From Diadema setosum (taxonomy: Eukaryota; Echinodermata; Echinoidea; Diadematoida; Diadematidae), in assembly GCA_033980235.1 (NCBI GenBank), contig CM067062.1, positions 5,953,696-6,017,695 on the forward strand: a stretch of DNA of 64,000 nucleotides, written 5' to 3'. A model generated the notes under the pieces. The model had not been told where the DNA came from. It ran no database searches and worked only from the letters and a program-made list of their open reading frames with translations. This document shows positions 22,510 to 34,510 of this stretch, piece after piece. Every line of letters starts with the position of its first letter. The stretch's first letter is position 1. Made by a program: the position numbers and the translations under genes.

Positions 22510-24981
22510 TCTCCCTCATTGTAACATTGAGAAATCTGACCATCCATTTACCGCTTTACTTTATATACCATTAATTTTTTTGTAGTCTTCTTTTTTGCAC
22601 TTTTGATCGATCTCTCTCGGTCTCTCCCTCTCTCTCCTCTCTTTGCAAGAACTAAAACCGTCGAGGGTTCAGCATTTCAACCGATGTAACTTAATCAAAA
22701 GATGATAAACATGAATTTGTACATGTACCCAAATGTACCCAAACAACTTGTACATGTACCCAAATAACTTGTAATATTGGTCTGTTCATACTACACTCTT
22801 TGGTTCTTTTGGATATACAATTTGTATGTTTATTCTTGTTATAATATGCTTTAATCATTTTCTTACATTTTCCTATTTTCTTGTGTTTGTTTTTTATGTG
22901 TCTTGGCAAAAGTTCATTAAATCAGTAACACGTTTTGAGAACTTTGTTACCATGTCTCCGTGGGTGTGTCCATGTGTGTGTGTGTGTATGTGTGTCTGTG
23001 TCTGTGTCTGTGTGAACGGCATGTGTTGAATTTACGGTGCTCACTTACTTGTGGTGTTAGATTACGCACCTCCGGTGTCCCTTCAAAATATAAACTCTTT
23101 TTTTTTGATAGGTAATTAGGTCCTGTTCTTGTTGGTTTTGAATTTCAAAGAGACGAACAAGAACTTCTCTATAAAGACCTTAATTTGTTAGAAAATAAAA
23201 AATCGAGAACACATTTACACCACAGTAACAGCAGTTTGCGTGGTCTCCTATTCACCATGGGCGGGTTTTATAGCATTGAAATTAACACCAGTGATACCAA
23301 TTCAACACCAAGCAGTGTTATTGTTGAAATAACACCAGCACAGATCTATAATGTTTGCTTTATGTTATAAGTGCTGTCTGGGGCAAATTATTCGTATAGG
23401 GCCCCATTTCTCTCTCTCTCTCTTCTTTCGATCTTTAAAATAACAACAACAACACCAGCGCAGTGTCAACTTAACACCGCGAAGTGCCAGGTAAATACTT
23501 TTCAACACCATCACAATAATTATACTTTCTACGCCTGTCAGTGCGGCCTTCTATTGACTGGTTTGTGTTAGAGACACCGATCTTTTTGAACTGTATATTT
23601 AGGTATAGCGTGCACAGAATAAATGTGACACGTACATTAATATAACAGTGATTTCTAGTTACGAACTCCAAATATATCAAAGTTAATCAAATACCATGAA
23701 AATTCATCACAAAGAACGATAGCATAATGATCACAACAATATATACTGGCAAATCTCTTGGGCTAAGATATTGATCCCCAAGGTGGTCTTGTACAGAAGA
23801 GCTTATAATGAGAAAATCACTTCGGTCCTGTGACGTATGAAAATATGTTACATGGGATTATTCATACAAACTGGCCTTAATTTTGTGAGAGTGAACTTGA
23901 TATTCTGTGGTCCTGACTTCGATTCCGATAGGTCATCAGTGGACAAAGAATTATGTGTTACCTGGGTGATGAATGGATACCTGACAATGTTGTTGTTTTT
24001 TAATAACAGTAATAAGATCCTCTGCAGTGAAGTGCTAACATTTATGCTGTCTTAGGACATCTTGGCTTTTCTGGATAAATGAAAGGAAATTATGCCGTAA
24101 CGTTATCATTATGAGCCTATTGGTGTTCGTTATTATTGTAATTTGCATAGGGATAATTCGACTTATAGGCACACACGAAATGAAATACAAACAAACGCAA
24201 AACGTCTGGGTGTAGACTGTGAGTAATAGCAGTTAACAGTTTTTATTACAGTTATACATTATGAACCCAAAACGGGCATCGATTTGTTATCGAGGGTAAT
24301 GATAACGATTTGCAATACTAATCACAACACAGGGTAATGATTGTAATTACATCCTGTTTGAACATCAGCTTTGCTTTCGCATCGTCTATACGACACTTAT
24401 GCGTCTCGAACGATTATGATTGACAGACGGACATTGACTGACAGACTGAGCCGGGCATTTCTTGAGAACTTACGGCTGACTTAAATCACATCTCGTAAAA
24501 CAACCTCAATGAAAGGGGGCAGGTCCGTACGTTCCTCGAACAATAGCACGAACTAAGGCGGATAGTGTGACAAGTGAATAGGGATGAGAGGAGCAATGAT
24601 TAAAGCTTACGCACCGCACGCGAGCTATCAGGCTATTGTTAGTGCGTTGTCGAAATATGCAGTTTGATCTTTGCCGGCAAATTAATGACCATCCATGACT
24701 GGTCAGAGGTGGCTGCTTTTGTTTAAAGTGAAATAGATCTACCGCCTTGTCCATCCCGTTAATCCAATTGGTTACATAGTTCGACCAATCAACTTTTCCC
24801 ATACCATACATGCAGCCTAGATAAAGGAATTAGCTTTCTATGCAATGAAAACTACGTACAGGAATCAACTGGGATAGAAGCTAATCACAAGCAATTTGTC
24901 TTCTTACCTGGCTGAACATTCGAACAAAATTACCCGTCACTGATCCCTCAAACATCTCTAAGGCTATAATCCCTATCCAAC
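22510..24981. other. Region upstream of the first intact homeobox gene
   Basis: Up to about 23010 it aligns with units A and C and ends in a GT-rich run (22972-23012). Beyond that it is unique to unit B: an AACACC-rich stretch (23280-23520), then probable 5' regulatory DNA with CCAATTGG (24768) and CGACCAATC (24781) upstream of the homeobox start. No other gene seen. Confidence 0.5.
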
Positions 24982-26068
24982 ATGGCTGATTCGTCGCTCT
25001 CACTTCTGCTTCACGTCCCGATGTCTGCCCCTTCCAAGCGACCTCGTCCTCGACGTAAGACTAGGTTCACCGAATGGCAACTCGAGAGACTGAAGGCCGA
25101 GTTCGACATCGACCAATATCCCGATATCGTTTCAAGGAAGAAACTGGCTGCTACACTCGGCCTGAATGAAGACAGAATACACGTAGGTTTCATTGTCATA
25201 CGGCATAGTATCTTGTATGAAAAGATGTAGGCGTAGATGTAAGTTATCAACTAAATGAAATCATTTCAATTGGCGTTAAAATGACACTACGTATTAATAT
25301 TGCTGATAGTCTGAGTTTGTTATGAAATATCCAATTTGATTATGTGAAGCAGTATAATAGCATACTAAGCATGACATCATAGGAGCAAATGAAATAACCT
25401 TTAATCAACAATTATTCTTGCTTATTACTATTATAATGAATACTGATTCAGTTTCTATACAAAACAAACTGTAATCGAAGCTGTCCAACTAGTGTCTCAA
25501 GAGACCGAATTCATCAGGCTTACGGTATAAGGATAGAACGATAGACTGTTGTTGTGTTTGTTTCTTAATAGTTATATTTCATTCATTTTCTTTCTAGGTC
25601 TGGTTTCAGAACCGTCGTTCACGTCATCATCGATCCTCCCTCAAGTCCTTCTCACCTTCCATTGACAACCGTCTCGACGTTGCTGAAAGTGAGACCGACT
25701 GCCTGCGTAAGAGGAAACACTTTGCTACAAGCGACGTCATCGACCAGGAGAACACACCGCCGCCCAAGAAGTTCTTCATCAACCACTCACCGATGTCAGT
25801 CGATTTCCTGTCTCGTAGCAGCCGATCACCGGGTTCCTGGTCAATCTCCCACATCAGCGAGGAACGTGACATCATGAGTTTGCAGCAGACGACATCTCAT
25901 CGAAAGCAGCAGGGTGCCACCAATCCCTTGATGTCCGTAGACTTTCTCTCCCGAAGCAGCCGACCGACTTCTTCGTATCCATCGCCATACCGTGAATGGA
26001 GTCTCTGCCACAGACCGTCGCCATTCTACAGGGTTGGTCACCCCTACGCCTTCGTTGTACCGCTCTGA
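24982..26068 (+). CDS. pmar1-like: pmar1/micro1-like paired-class homeobox gene, copy 1 (two exons)
   Basis: Exons 24982-25182 and 25598-26068 give 223 residues; the 415-bp intron has GTAGGT…TTTCTAG ends. The homeodomain spans about residues 22-81 with L37, F41, W69, F70, N72 and R74 at the invariant positions. Homeodomain position 50 is Gln, and the intron splits positions 46 and 47, the classic paired-class site. The C-terminal part has a basic patch (RKRKHF), an ENTPPPKKF box and two copies of MSVDFLSRSSR, which resemble the eh1 Groucho-recruiting motif. This layout fits the echinoid pmar1/micro1/hbox12 family, nuclear repressors that in sea urchins start micromere specification. Family assignment is from motifs, not a search. 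AATAAA at 26337-26342 is a likely poly(A) signal. It lies in unit B beside a second intact copy. Confidence 0.85.
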
Positions 26069-26785
26069 ACGCTGTGATGCTGCCGAACTTTCGAAGGACT
26101 GACGTATCACCATTGGAGTCTCCATTACCGCAAAGCTATAGACCATCGCCATCCTATATATTATTAATTTTGTTAACGATTTCAGTATTTATTAATAATC
26201 AGGCCTCGTGGATTTTGGACATTCGTCGTGACGAGTCGTTGTAAAATGTGTTCTGTGGAGCCACGGTTTTGTTTGCGTTATCATAGTGATGCACTATGAC
26301 ATTCAACTTTGAACAGAATTCCGAGTTATGATTGTAAATAAATACACCTGTCTATTACCAATCAATTTCTTTGAACAAATTTGTTATTCAGGAGTAATTT
26401 TTAATTAAAAAAAAAAAAATTAGCATACAATATGTGTGGCTGGATCACTTCGTATAAGTAGTCGTTTGTGCGTGCGTGCGTGCTTGCGTGTGTGTGTGTA
26501 AATACAAATGCTTGATCTGTATGGTGAGTGTCTGTGTATTTGGTGTATTTTGTTTCTGTTTTGACTGGTTTGTTTAATGAGTATCACACAAATTATGCAA
26601 AAGGAAAAGGGTATGAAAAGGCAAACACACACATACTCATAAACACGGACATATCACACGCCCACTCACACATAATAAAGTAGTAAGCGTGTTATTGCAA
26701 TTACATCAACAGAACTCAAAACAGCATGAACTTGAGTTCTGTTATATTTTTGAGATATATGTATATATATATATATATATATATA
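26069..26785. other. 3' flank of homeobox copy 1, GT- and TA-rich runs
   Basis: Contains the probable poly(A) signal, a poly-A run (26406), a TGCG/TGTG microsatellite (26467-26502) and a TA run (26758-26785) in which the next transposon is inserted. No gene seen. Confidence 0.6.
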
Positions 26786-27345
26786 CAGTCAAACCTGTCT
26801 ACAGCGGCCACCCAAGGGAGACGGAAAAAGTAGCCGTTATAGACAGGTGGCCGCTATAGACAGGTAATCCAACTTTGTGTGCATTGCTTACATATGTACA
26901 TGTATCATCGTTGTATTCTTGTACATGTACAGTGTATGTGTGTACGTATGCATACACCGTGTGTTTCATGCATTTAACTATGCCGTTGTATAATTATGAA
27001 ATTGTTGCACAGTAGCATTTTTATTGTCGTGAAGAATCGTGCATTATTATGACTAAATGAGGGATGAATGCAGTGGTGGTGATCACTGAACGTTGCTCGC
27101 ACGGCTACCAAACAGAAAAATACGCTGAATTATCGGCTTGGCTACGGCTTCATTGGGTTTTTGGCCGCTATAGACAGGTTAATATCTCCCGCGGGAAACA
27201 AAATTTGTGGCCGCTGGCCGCGTTAGAGAGGTGGCCGCTATACACAGGGTCTTTAACAGGGCTTTTCTCTCGGGGGGATTTTGCAGTTGCCGCTATAGAC
27301 AGATGGCCGCTATAGACAGGTGGCCGCTAAGGCAGGTTTGACTAG
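26786..27345. mobile_element. pogo/Tc1-like MITE with CAGTCAAACC ends
   Basis: The left end CAGTCAAACCTGTCTA and right end AGGCAGGTTTGACTAG are inverted copies with TA on both sides (26784-26785, 27346-27347), as for Tc1/mariner/pogo elements. The interior repeats GGCCGCTATAGACAGGT about seven times near both ends. No transposase frame; it is non-autonomous, 560 bp. Confidence 0.8.
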
Positions 27346-28479
27346 TATGTAGAGACATCAGCAACAGAGGGGCGCCCCCATGTGGCAGGTACCTCTCTGC
27401 TTGCTGTTCACAGGTGAGTTGATGAAAATGAGAACGTCACAAATTACTCAAGAATTTCAGTGCTTAGATGATACGGTGCTGTATTATTATTATTGGTAAT
27501 TGATATGAAGAGTTTTAAGGGCCAAACAGGCATATTATGTGGAGTGAGAGTGTTTGTCAGAATTTACATGAAGCCATTCTATTTGTCTTGGTTGATGGTG
27601 GTTTTGTTCAGTAGCACTGAATGCACGGTAACTTATGTATGTACGTACCTGTGTTAAGTTGGTCTACGGACGTATGTTGTGTGTACGGGCGTATGTAGTT
27701 AATTGCGGCTGCCGTAGTCTTGTGCGCACAATGTATTCGTAGTGCAGTAGTACAATGCAAGGGCTGCAGGCCTGCGTAGGTTTGTGTACGTGACCAATTA
27801 CGGTATTGAATAGTGTATTTTATAAAATGGGTTCAAGAATGTAGCCAATAGGAAGCTCTGAAATGAGACACACCTCCTTCCTTTACTTCAGTACTATTGC
27901 ACTGCCTGTAATCCTATGGTAGATTGCCGATCGTCTGTGCGCGCGGCGGCTCCTTTGATGAATTGCATGCATACGCGTACGCGCTGTCAATCCTGTAAAC
28001 AACTTCTAGTTCGGGCTGCCGGCCGGCCGGCCTGTCTTCCCTTGTGCATAACATATGTGGCGTACGTACGTATACTGTACTATACTATACATATATACGT
28101 ACACTTTGTACAGTACAGTAGACCAAGCGTTATGGGACCGGACGCGTACATGGAGTCACTTTGAAGAGCAAATCCAACGATTTAGCAGGTTAATTCTCAC
28201 GCCGTTTTCAGAGTATGTTGTCTAGTAGGCCTATATGAGGAGTCTATATCAAGTCTTTAAGGTAAAGGGTGCATATTCTATGTAAAATAAGTAAGTTTTC
28301 ATGCGGGTGTCCGGAAACCCAACCCCCCATTATACTTATACTGTATGTGCGGGACTTCCGCGAGTGCGACGTGCGTAAAAGTTTGGGACGAACATCTTCG
28401 GACGTCTTGACCCACAAAGGTACGTGAAAAACGCTGAAAAATGATGTTAGTTTTCGAATTTTCGACCCATTTTATAAAA

Positions 28480-28650
28480 CAAATGATGCACAGGATTATT
28501 TCGTGGCGTTAGTGTAGGCGTAGCTCACTCTCGGGTATTTACAATGTAGTGCAACATGCACTCGGCTTCGCCTCGTGCATGTTTCACAATTGTAAATACC
28601 CTCGAGTGCACTACGCCTACACTAATGCACTCTATCCTGTGCATCATTTG
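28480..28650. mobile_element. Palindromic MITE-like hairpin
   Basis: Left arm begins CAAATGATGCACAGGA and right arm ends TCCTGTGCATCATTTG; the arms pair over roughly 75 bp each with few mismatches around a TCGGCTTCGCCT centre (28562-28573). Such nearly complete palindromes are typical of fold-back MITEs. Confidence 0.75.
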
Positions 28651-29911
28651 TATAATGTAGCGCTGTGTAACAGTATAGGGCGTTTAGCGTGATCTGTGTA
28701 CTCTGGTATTACATGGTGCTGTGTAGTATGGGGCGCCTATAATAGTGTGATAAGATGCTGAGTTGATGGTTTTTTGATGGAAGCTATTTACCTATACTAC
28801 ATTTTGGTAATGCATTTGAGGTGAAAGAGATGATAAGAATCAAAGTTGATCAAAAGAGATGTGCAGTGTAGTACAGGCACAATGTTGTACAATAAGGGTT
28901 TTGTACAGTAATTCAGCCGAGGTTTAATTAATAGAGGGAACCCTTGTATTGCATTTCTTAATGACTCGTGATGGTTGTGTAGGTTGCAGTTATAGTGCTA
29001 CAGCATAACTTATGTAGGAGGGTCTCAGTGTAAGAAGTGATGTGACTTAATTATTTCGGTTGATTATAGGCTACAACGAGCGCGTTAGAGGTGTGTGTAT
29101 TTAGTGTCGATGGTAACATTTGTGTTATGATGTAGAGGCTATGGTAAAGAAGGAGTTTGATAGAGGTGTCCAAGATGAGACATTCTTTCTTGAAAAGATT
29201 CCAGTTGTTTTAGATGTGCATGAATATAATAATTATTGGATTAAGCCAGGGTACATTATGGATATAGTACCATAATTATACATCTGACGTATCATATCAT
29301 ATACTTCTTATGTCATGCCATGTGATAATTCTCACAATACATTGCATGCAGTTCGATCCTTAACGTGGGAGGTTATGAAAGATTCAGTAGTAATGTTGGG
29401 ACATAATATTTTAATACTGTGCCTCCTTTATATGCATATGTTTTTGAACAGTTGTGTCTAGTGAAATAACACAGTGAGTTTCTAGGTTGCACTCAGCTGT
29501 TGATGGCAGATGCTTTCATTAGTTATAAGATTATTGTTGATACCCCATTGTGGATTTATGATAGCTATAGAGACAAGAAAACTCACTTGGTGTCTGTGTG
29601 TTATAATGAATGAGTTGTTTTGGTGTTAAACATGTGCGGATTTGATGATGTGCACATAGGGTTCTCCTAAAGTACATTTTAGGAGCTGTAATTGTATTGT
29701 GACTTTATTATGAGTTAATAAAAGAGACCTCTCTGCTTGCTGTTCACAGGACTCCTGTCGAGTGTTTGTCTTTATTGACTACACGACCTCCCACCCGAAC
29801 CCGCGTGCTGTATAATCATCTCCATCACATACACACCCACAACCTCTTCACATCATCTCGCCCTTCTCCATATTTCTCTCTCATCTCCGCCCCCATTCGG
29901 CCCACCCCCTA

Positions 29912-29912
29912 C

Positions 29913-29955
<43 letters not shown>
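29912..29955. repeat. (TA)n(GA)n microsatellite
   Basis: A run of TA dinucleotides passes directly into a run of GA dinucleotides. Confidence 0.95.
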
Positions 29956-29959
<4 letters not shown>

Positions 29960-30112
29960 AAGAGAGAGAATAATTGAGGACCGAGAGATCAAAGAAAGCA
30001 AATGAAGTGTTTAGTCTTCTTCTGCTGGAAAGGTCATATTATGAAATTTGAACAAAAACGTTTGTCCTGCTATAGACCTCTACTCGTTACATTCGAACAA
30101 ACACCAATCTTA

Positions 30113-30550
30113 GAGGTACTAGCCCACATTTGCAAACCCACGAAAATCAAAACTGCATAAAACACGTCCAATATGACTTCAAGTACAAGTTATAACAGTA
30201 ACATACCTCACCTGTTGCTCTTTGTCTATACCATTCGATAAAAGAGAGAAAATCATCGTTTTAAAATCAATTTTCAAACCGGGTCAACCCGACCCAAAAT
30301 CAAATTACGAGCGCGGGCTATAGCTACGCACATTAACTTACACATGTATCGCATGCATGTAGTACGTGCGTGGACCGGAGCTAGTGAGCGTTTTTATACG
30401 CATGTATACGGTGCATTTTCACTTATTTTTTATGAAAGTAATGGACTAATTGGAACGAAATTTTGCACAGGTGTTACTGCAATCATACCCAAACTCCATG
30501 CTAACTATGAGACCAATTGCTGCAGGTTTACAAATGTGGGCTAATACCTT
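30113..30550. mobile_element. MITE with AGGTAYTAGCCCACATTTG ends
   Basis: GAGGTACTAGCCCACATTTG at 30113-30132 is matched by the inverted CAAATGTGGGCTAATACCTT at 30531-30550. Length is about 438 bp. No transposase; a short open frame inside has no recognisable domain. Confidence 0.7.
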
Positions 30551-30917
30551 TAACAAGAAATTCTTTGAATTAATGGACACACATAATTCTTTCTAAAATG
30601 TTCACAGCCCAAGCAATGAAGAACGTTTATACAAGAATATGCCATTATGATAGGTCCATGAAGAACGGCATAGATCTTACGCACAAATAAGTTCGTGTCA
30701 TTCAGACGGAAATCATTTACTTGTAGCTAAATCAGAATGACTCGACGCTTTCTTACAAAACCTGAACAGATATCAAGTCGCTATGACATCATTACAAACA
30801 ATAACATATTCCGTTTAGTATACAGAGGCTATACAAACATTTAATAATGTATATATGGCGTTGAATTCGTACCACACGCATAATACATATCATAGAGTTT
30901 CGAAGAGTTGCGGTAAG

Positions 30918-30970
<53 letters not shown>

Positions 30971-32092
30971 ATATATATTTTATTTATTTATTTATTTTTT
31001 TTTACTTACGAAGTTAAGCTGTCATTTCGCCTTCTTATTTTCAAGGGTTCAGTGTGTACTCGGGGTGAAGCACGTCTCATTAATTTCATCATGAGGCTAT
31101 ATTATGTTTTCTTCACTTTTATCTGCATGTATTTACATAATCTTAAATCTTTTACTTCCATTTATCAGATATAACAGTTTTCACTTCCTCTCATTTATAT
31201 TCTCTCTCTTATCAAAAAGCAGGTTTATACATACAAGATTACATACATGATACGTTGATATAATTATATACGTACACAACCAAATGCATAATGATATGCT
31301 TACATACGCACACCGATACTTAGGACCTAGAGGATTGAATGAACATCAATTGTATAGGAGATGATGACCAGGGAGGTGGGAAGCACCTCCCTGTGATGAC
31401 CCATCCTCTTTGTACAGTAATTGAACGTAACCTGTGTCTAGCGCTATCAGAACAATTTAACTTAAGTGATGGAAAGATAACACGATTGACATTATATGGC
31501 CATGATTGACAGGGATACACATCAAAATAATCTTCGGCAAAACTTTGATCTCAACTCTTTGATAGGATAGAGCTTTCTTCTGTGTGGGTTGGTCAAACAG
31601 TGAACTTAATTCTATACGATCTGCCCCTAAGTTTCTTGCATCCTATCATAAACAATCACGTGATTAGGGATTATAATAGGATCGTAACAACCAGGGCGCA
31701 CGTTTCGAGTGAGAAGAGAGCAAAGAGATTAATGTAATCTCGTTGGAAGAAAGCCACAGTGTCTCAGTATAGCTTTGTGCATCTGTTCAATTGCCGCACA
31801 GTTCTCATGCTTTCAGTCTATACCTGAAGAATGGAACTACATCAGCCAGTGAAAGAACTCGAGTGACAGATCACTTATGATACGAACTACGTCCCAGTCT
31901 GTGCCGTTATTTCCCAATCTCACTGACCCTTTGACTTTACCTGTCAGACTTTCTCTGAGTGGAAACATATGAACGTCCCAACGATAACTGGTATACGCTG
32001 AATCGAGAAAAAAAAAATCACTTGGCTATATACATCAAAAGTTCTCACCCTACATGCCTTAAACTACATTGAGGCTTTAACCACTTTCCAAC
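30551..32092. other. Intergenic region with long (TA)n
   Basis: A TA microsatellite lies at about 30920-30979. The last part resembles the 5' flank of homeobox copy 1 (for example 'ACATTGAGGCTTTAACC' at 32066 against the sequence just before 24982). No gene seen. Confidence 0.5.
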
Positions 32093-32275
32093 ATGGCTGA
32101 TTTATCACACTCTCTTCTCGATCACTAAACTCCATGTAAACTATCGATAGTTACACAGAGATCAGTGTTCTCGATCACACTTCAAAGTATTTTCCTACCA
32201 AGCGACATCAACTCCTGACTATGTGCTCAGCAAATTGCAGCTTGAGATTACCGTTAAAGCATCAAATCCAACCTC
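32093..32275 (+). pseudogene. Highly decayed pmar1-like exon 1 (unit B)
   Basis: CCAACATGGCTGATT… matches the start of homeobox copy 1 (MADSSLSLL versus MADLSHSLL), then hits a stop after 11 codons. Downstream, CCTACCAAGCGAC and AAATTGCAGCTTGAGATTAC align imperfectly with the exon 1 homeodomain segment (CCAAGCGAC, GAATGGCAACTCGAGAGACT). No exon 2 is present before the next intact gene. It is an older duplicate than the pseudogenes of units A and C. Confidence 0.6.
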
Positions 32276-33441
32276 GAATATATATTCATACATGCGTATT
32301 ATTTTATCACACAGTGCTCGACATTAGTTAGCCATTACCAAGTGACCCGGTACCACCGAAAAAAAAATGTTGGGCCACCAAAATTGAAGAAAAACAGACA
32401 AGAACATTGAATGAATAGGCCAGGAGTTAAATGTGATTTGAAAATTCAATGTTTCTCGTATTTCTTTAAGGCAAAAGAGTCGATTACGTTAGTACCCTAT
32501 ATATACAAATATTATTCAAACTTCGAATCTATTCATTTTCTTTATTTCTTTTTCATTAGTGACTCTGTGTGAGCTTGTATTTAATAACAATTTCACTGCG
32601 TCTTTTTGGTTTGATTTTGACGGCATTTACAAGAGCAATCTTGCATGAGCATGGGCGAGAATCTGGTTTTGGTCTTTACAAATATTTTCAGAGATGAATT
32701 ATTTAGAGATATCTGACTGTTAGTCAGTCCTTCTGATGCCATGTAGGCAGATTTACCATTACGTGGAAATTACCGATACACTTAAACCAACATCCAATTT
32801 CAACACTTATATTTGTTATTTACTGATCATTTTAATTCAAACTGAAGCCAAAAAGCAACGTGACACTGAGTAAAATCACAATCTGTGCTAATTAAGAGAC
32901 CATACCGAGATGCTATCCATGATCTGCAAATAGAACCAGGTTCTGCAACAGTCGACTGACTGTACGACGAACGCAGGGATTAATCTATTGTTCCTCTACT
33001 CCTTTTGTTCCTTATCGATCTTAGGAAATTGGTACCAGGTTATTGTTTGGCATACAGGCAGCGGACCGACAATCAGGCCGCTAATAAACAAAGGAAAAGT
33101 GATAGCTCTCTTGTAATTTGCGACATGGATTATATAGGACACTCGCACTCCTCTTTGAATAGCTGAAGTCGGTGGACATTCCAAAAACTAAAACTTTGCC
33201 TCATTCGCTAATCCTGGCCCGCGTATTGGTCGGTTTATTGGACTAATCAAACAATTTTCCTTGTTAAGAACTTGTGAAAGTGGTGCGGGGCTTCTCCAAT
33301 TCATAACCCACTTGATCACTGCAAAGCGAACAGCTACTTTGGTACTATCACCACGCCTCATTCAGATATTCTTGAAGTTAAGTGGCACCTCTGAGGTTTT
33401 TCCTACAAACCGGCATCTTTACAAAACCACTGTAATTCACA
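32276..33441. other. 5' region of homeobox copy 2
   Basis: No gene seen. ATTGG/CCAAT-type sequences occur at about 33223-33241 (TATTGGTCGGTTTATTGG), as also seen in inverted form upstream of copy 1. The stretch ACAAACCGGCATCTTTACA (33405-33423) just before the start codon is shared with the pseudogene of unit A (13363-13381), so the duplication included the proximal upstream region. Confidence 0.5.
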
Positions 33442-34510
33442 ATGGCTGGTTCATCGCTCTCGATTCTCTCTCAAGTCTCGACGTCCATTCCTACCAAAGG
33501 CCTTCGTCGTCGACGTGCGACCGTGTTCACCGAATGGCAGCTCGAGAGGCTGAAGGCTGAATTCGACATTGACCGATATCCCGACATCGTTTCTAGAGAG
33601 AAACTGGCTGCCTCACTCGGCCTCGATGAAGACAGAATTCAAGTATGTAAAAGCATGACTATAAGATATCTGTCAAACTAATGATGTTCATTTCATTTCT
33701 TGTAGTGCGTATAATGTGCAATTATAATACATTGTCTGTGCCAGAAAATTAATTTGCAGATATACTGGACTGCAACCTGTTCAATATAGCCAGAAAATCA
33801 CTGCCCATAGCAAAAATACTCCTTTCATATGTTCGTGTTTTTGTTTTCGTCAACTGCATCAAAAACATTTTCCATATCGTAGAACTACTTTCTACTACAG
33901 GCGGTTCTCAAAGGAACATCAGATTTATTCTAGGTTTTGTGTTCATCGTGATCATGTTTACTTTCTCTCTGCGTGAATAAGAAGTCCAGACGACATGCTT
34001 TCTTTTCTTTATCTCCAGGTCTGGTTTCAGAATCGCCGTTCGCGCCTTCGTCGAGCTTCGCTCAACTCCCTCTCTACTCGACCAGACACTAGAGACAACC
34101 AGATCAACAGGCCAACCGACATCGAGGGACCGGAGTCTTCATCCACAGGAAAGCGTAAGCGATCAACGGAAAGCGATGTCATCGACCAGGAGAACACACC
34201 GCCACCCAAGAAGTTCGCCATCAACGATGCACCGATGTCAGTCGATTTCCTGTCTCGTAGCAGCCGATCACCGGATTCCTGGTCGACTTTCCGTATCAGC
34301 GACGAGCGTGACGTCATGAGTTTCCAGCAGACGACATCTCATCGAAAGCAGCAGGGCGCCACCAATCCCTTGATGTGTGTAGACTTCCTCTCCCAAAGCA
34401 GCCGACCGACTTCTTCGTATCCATCGCCATACCGTGAAGGGAGTCTCTACCACAGCCCATCGCCATTCTACATGTTTGGTCATCCTTACGTCTTCGTTGT
34501 GCCGCACTGA
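33442..34510 (+). CDS. pmar1-like: pmar1/micro1-like paired-class homeobox gene, copy 2 (two exons)
   Basis: Exons 33442-33642 and 34019-34510 give 230 residues; the 376-bp intron has GTATGT…CTCCAG ends at the same homeodomain 46/47 position as copy 1. Exon 1 is also exactly 201 bp. The homeodomain has Gln at position 50 and WFQNRRSRLRR. The C-terminus has a KRKR patch, the ENTPPPKKF box, and two eh1-like repeats, MSVDFLSRSSR and a variant MCVDFLSQSSR. It is seven residues longer than copy 1, the extra lying between homeodomain and basic patch (RPTDIEGPESSSTG region). Predicted nuclear repressor of the pmar1/phb type. AATAAA at 34712-34717 is a likely poly(A) signal. Intact by all visible criteria. 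Confidence 0.85.

Larger units (their letters stand above)
27346..30112. other. Region bounded by a 24-bp direct repeat; possible LTR or spliced non-coding transcript
   Basis: An exact 24-bp repeat (ACCTCTCTGCTTGCTGTTCA plus CAGG) occurs at 27391-27414 and 29727-29750. The first copy runs into TGAGTT, giving a good donor (CAG/GTGAGT); the second reads as a pyrimidine tract with CAG acceptor. AATAAA lies just before the second copy. No open frame of note lies between. A 171-bp palindrome sits inside (28480-28650), and TA/GA microsatellites follow (29912-29955). Confidence 0.35.

Noticed and set aside
26180..26240. Extra coding exon after homeobox copy 1
   Set aside because: The stop at 26066-26068 matches the end of copy 2, and the later open frame is in another phase with no conservation.
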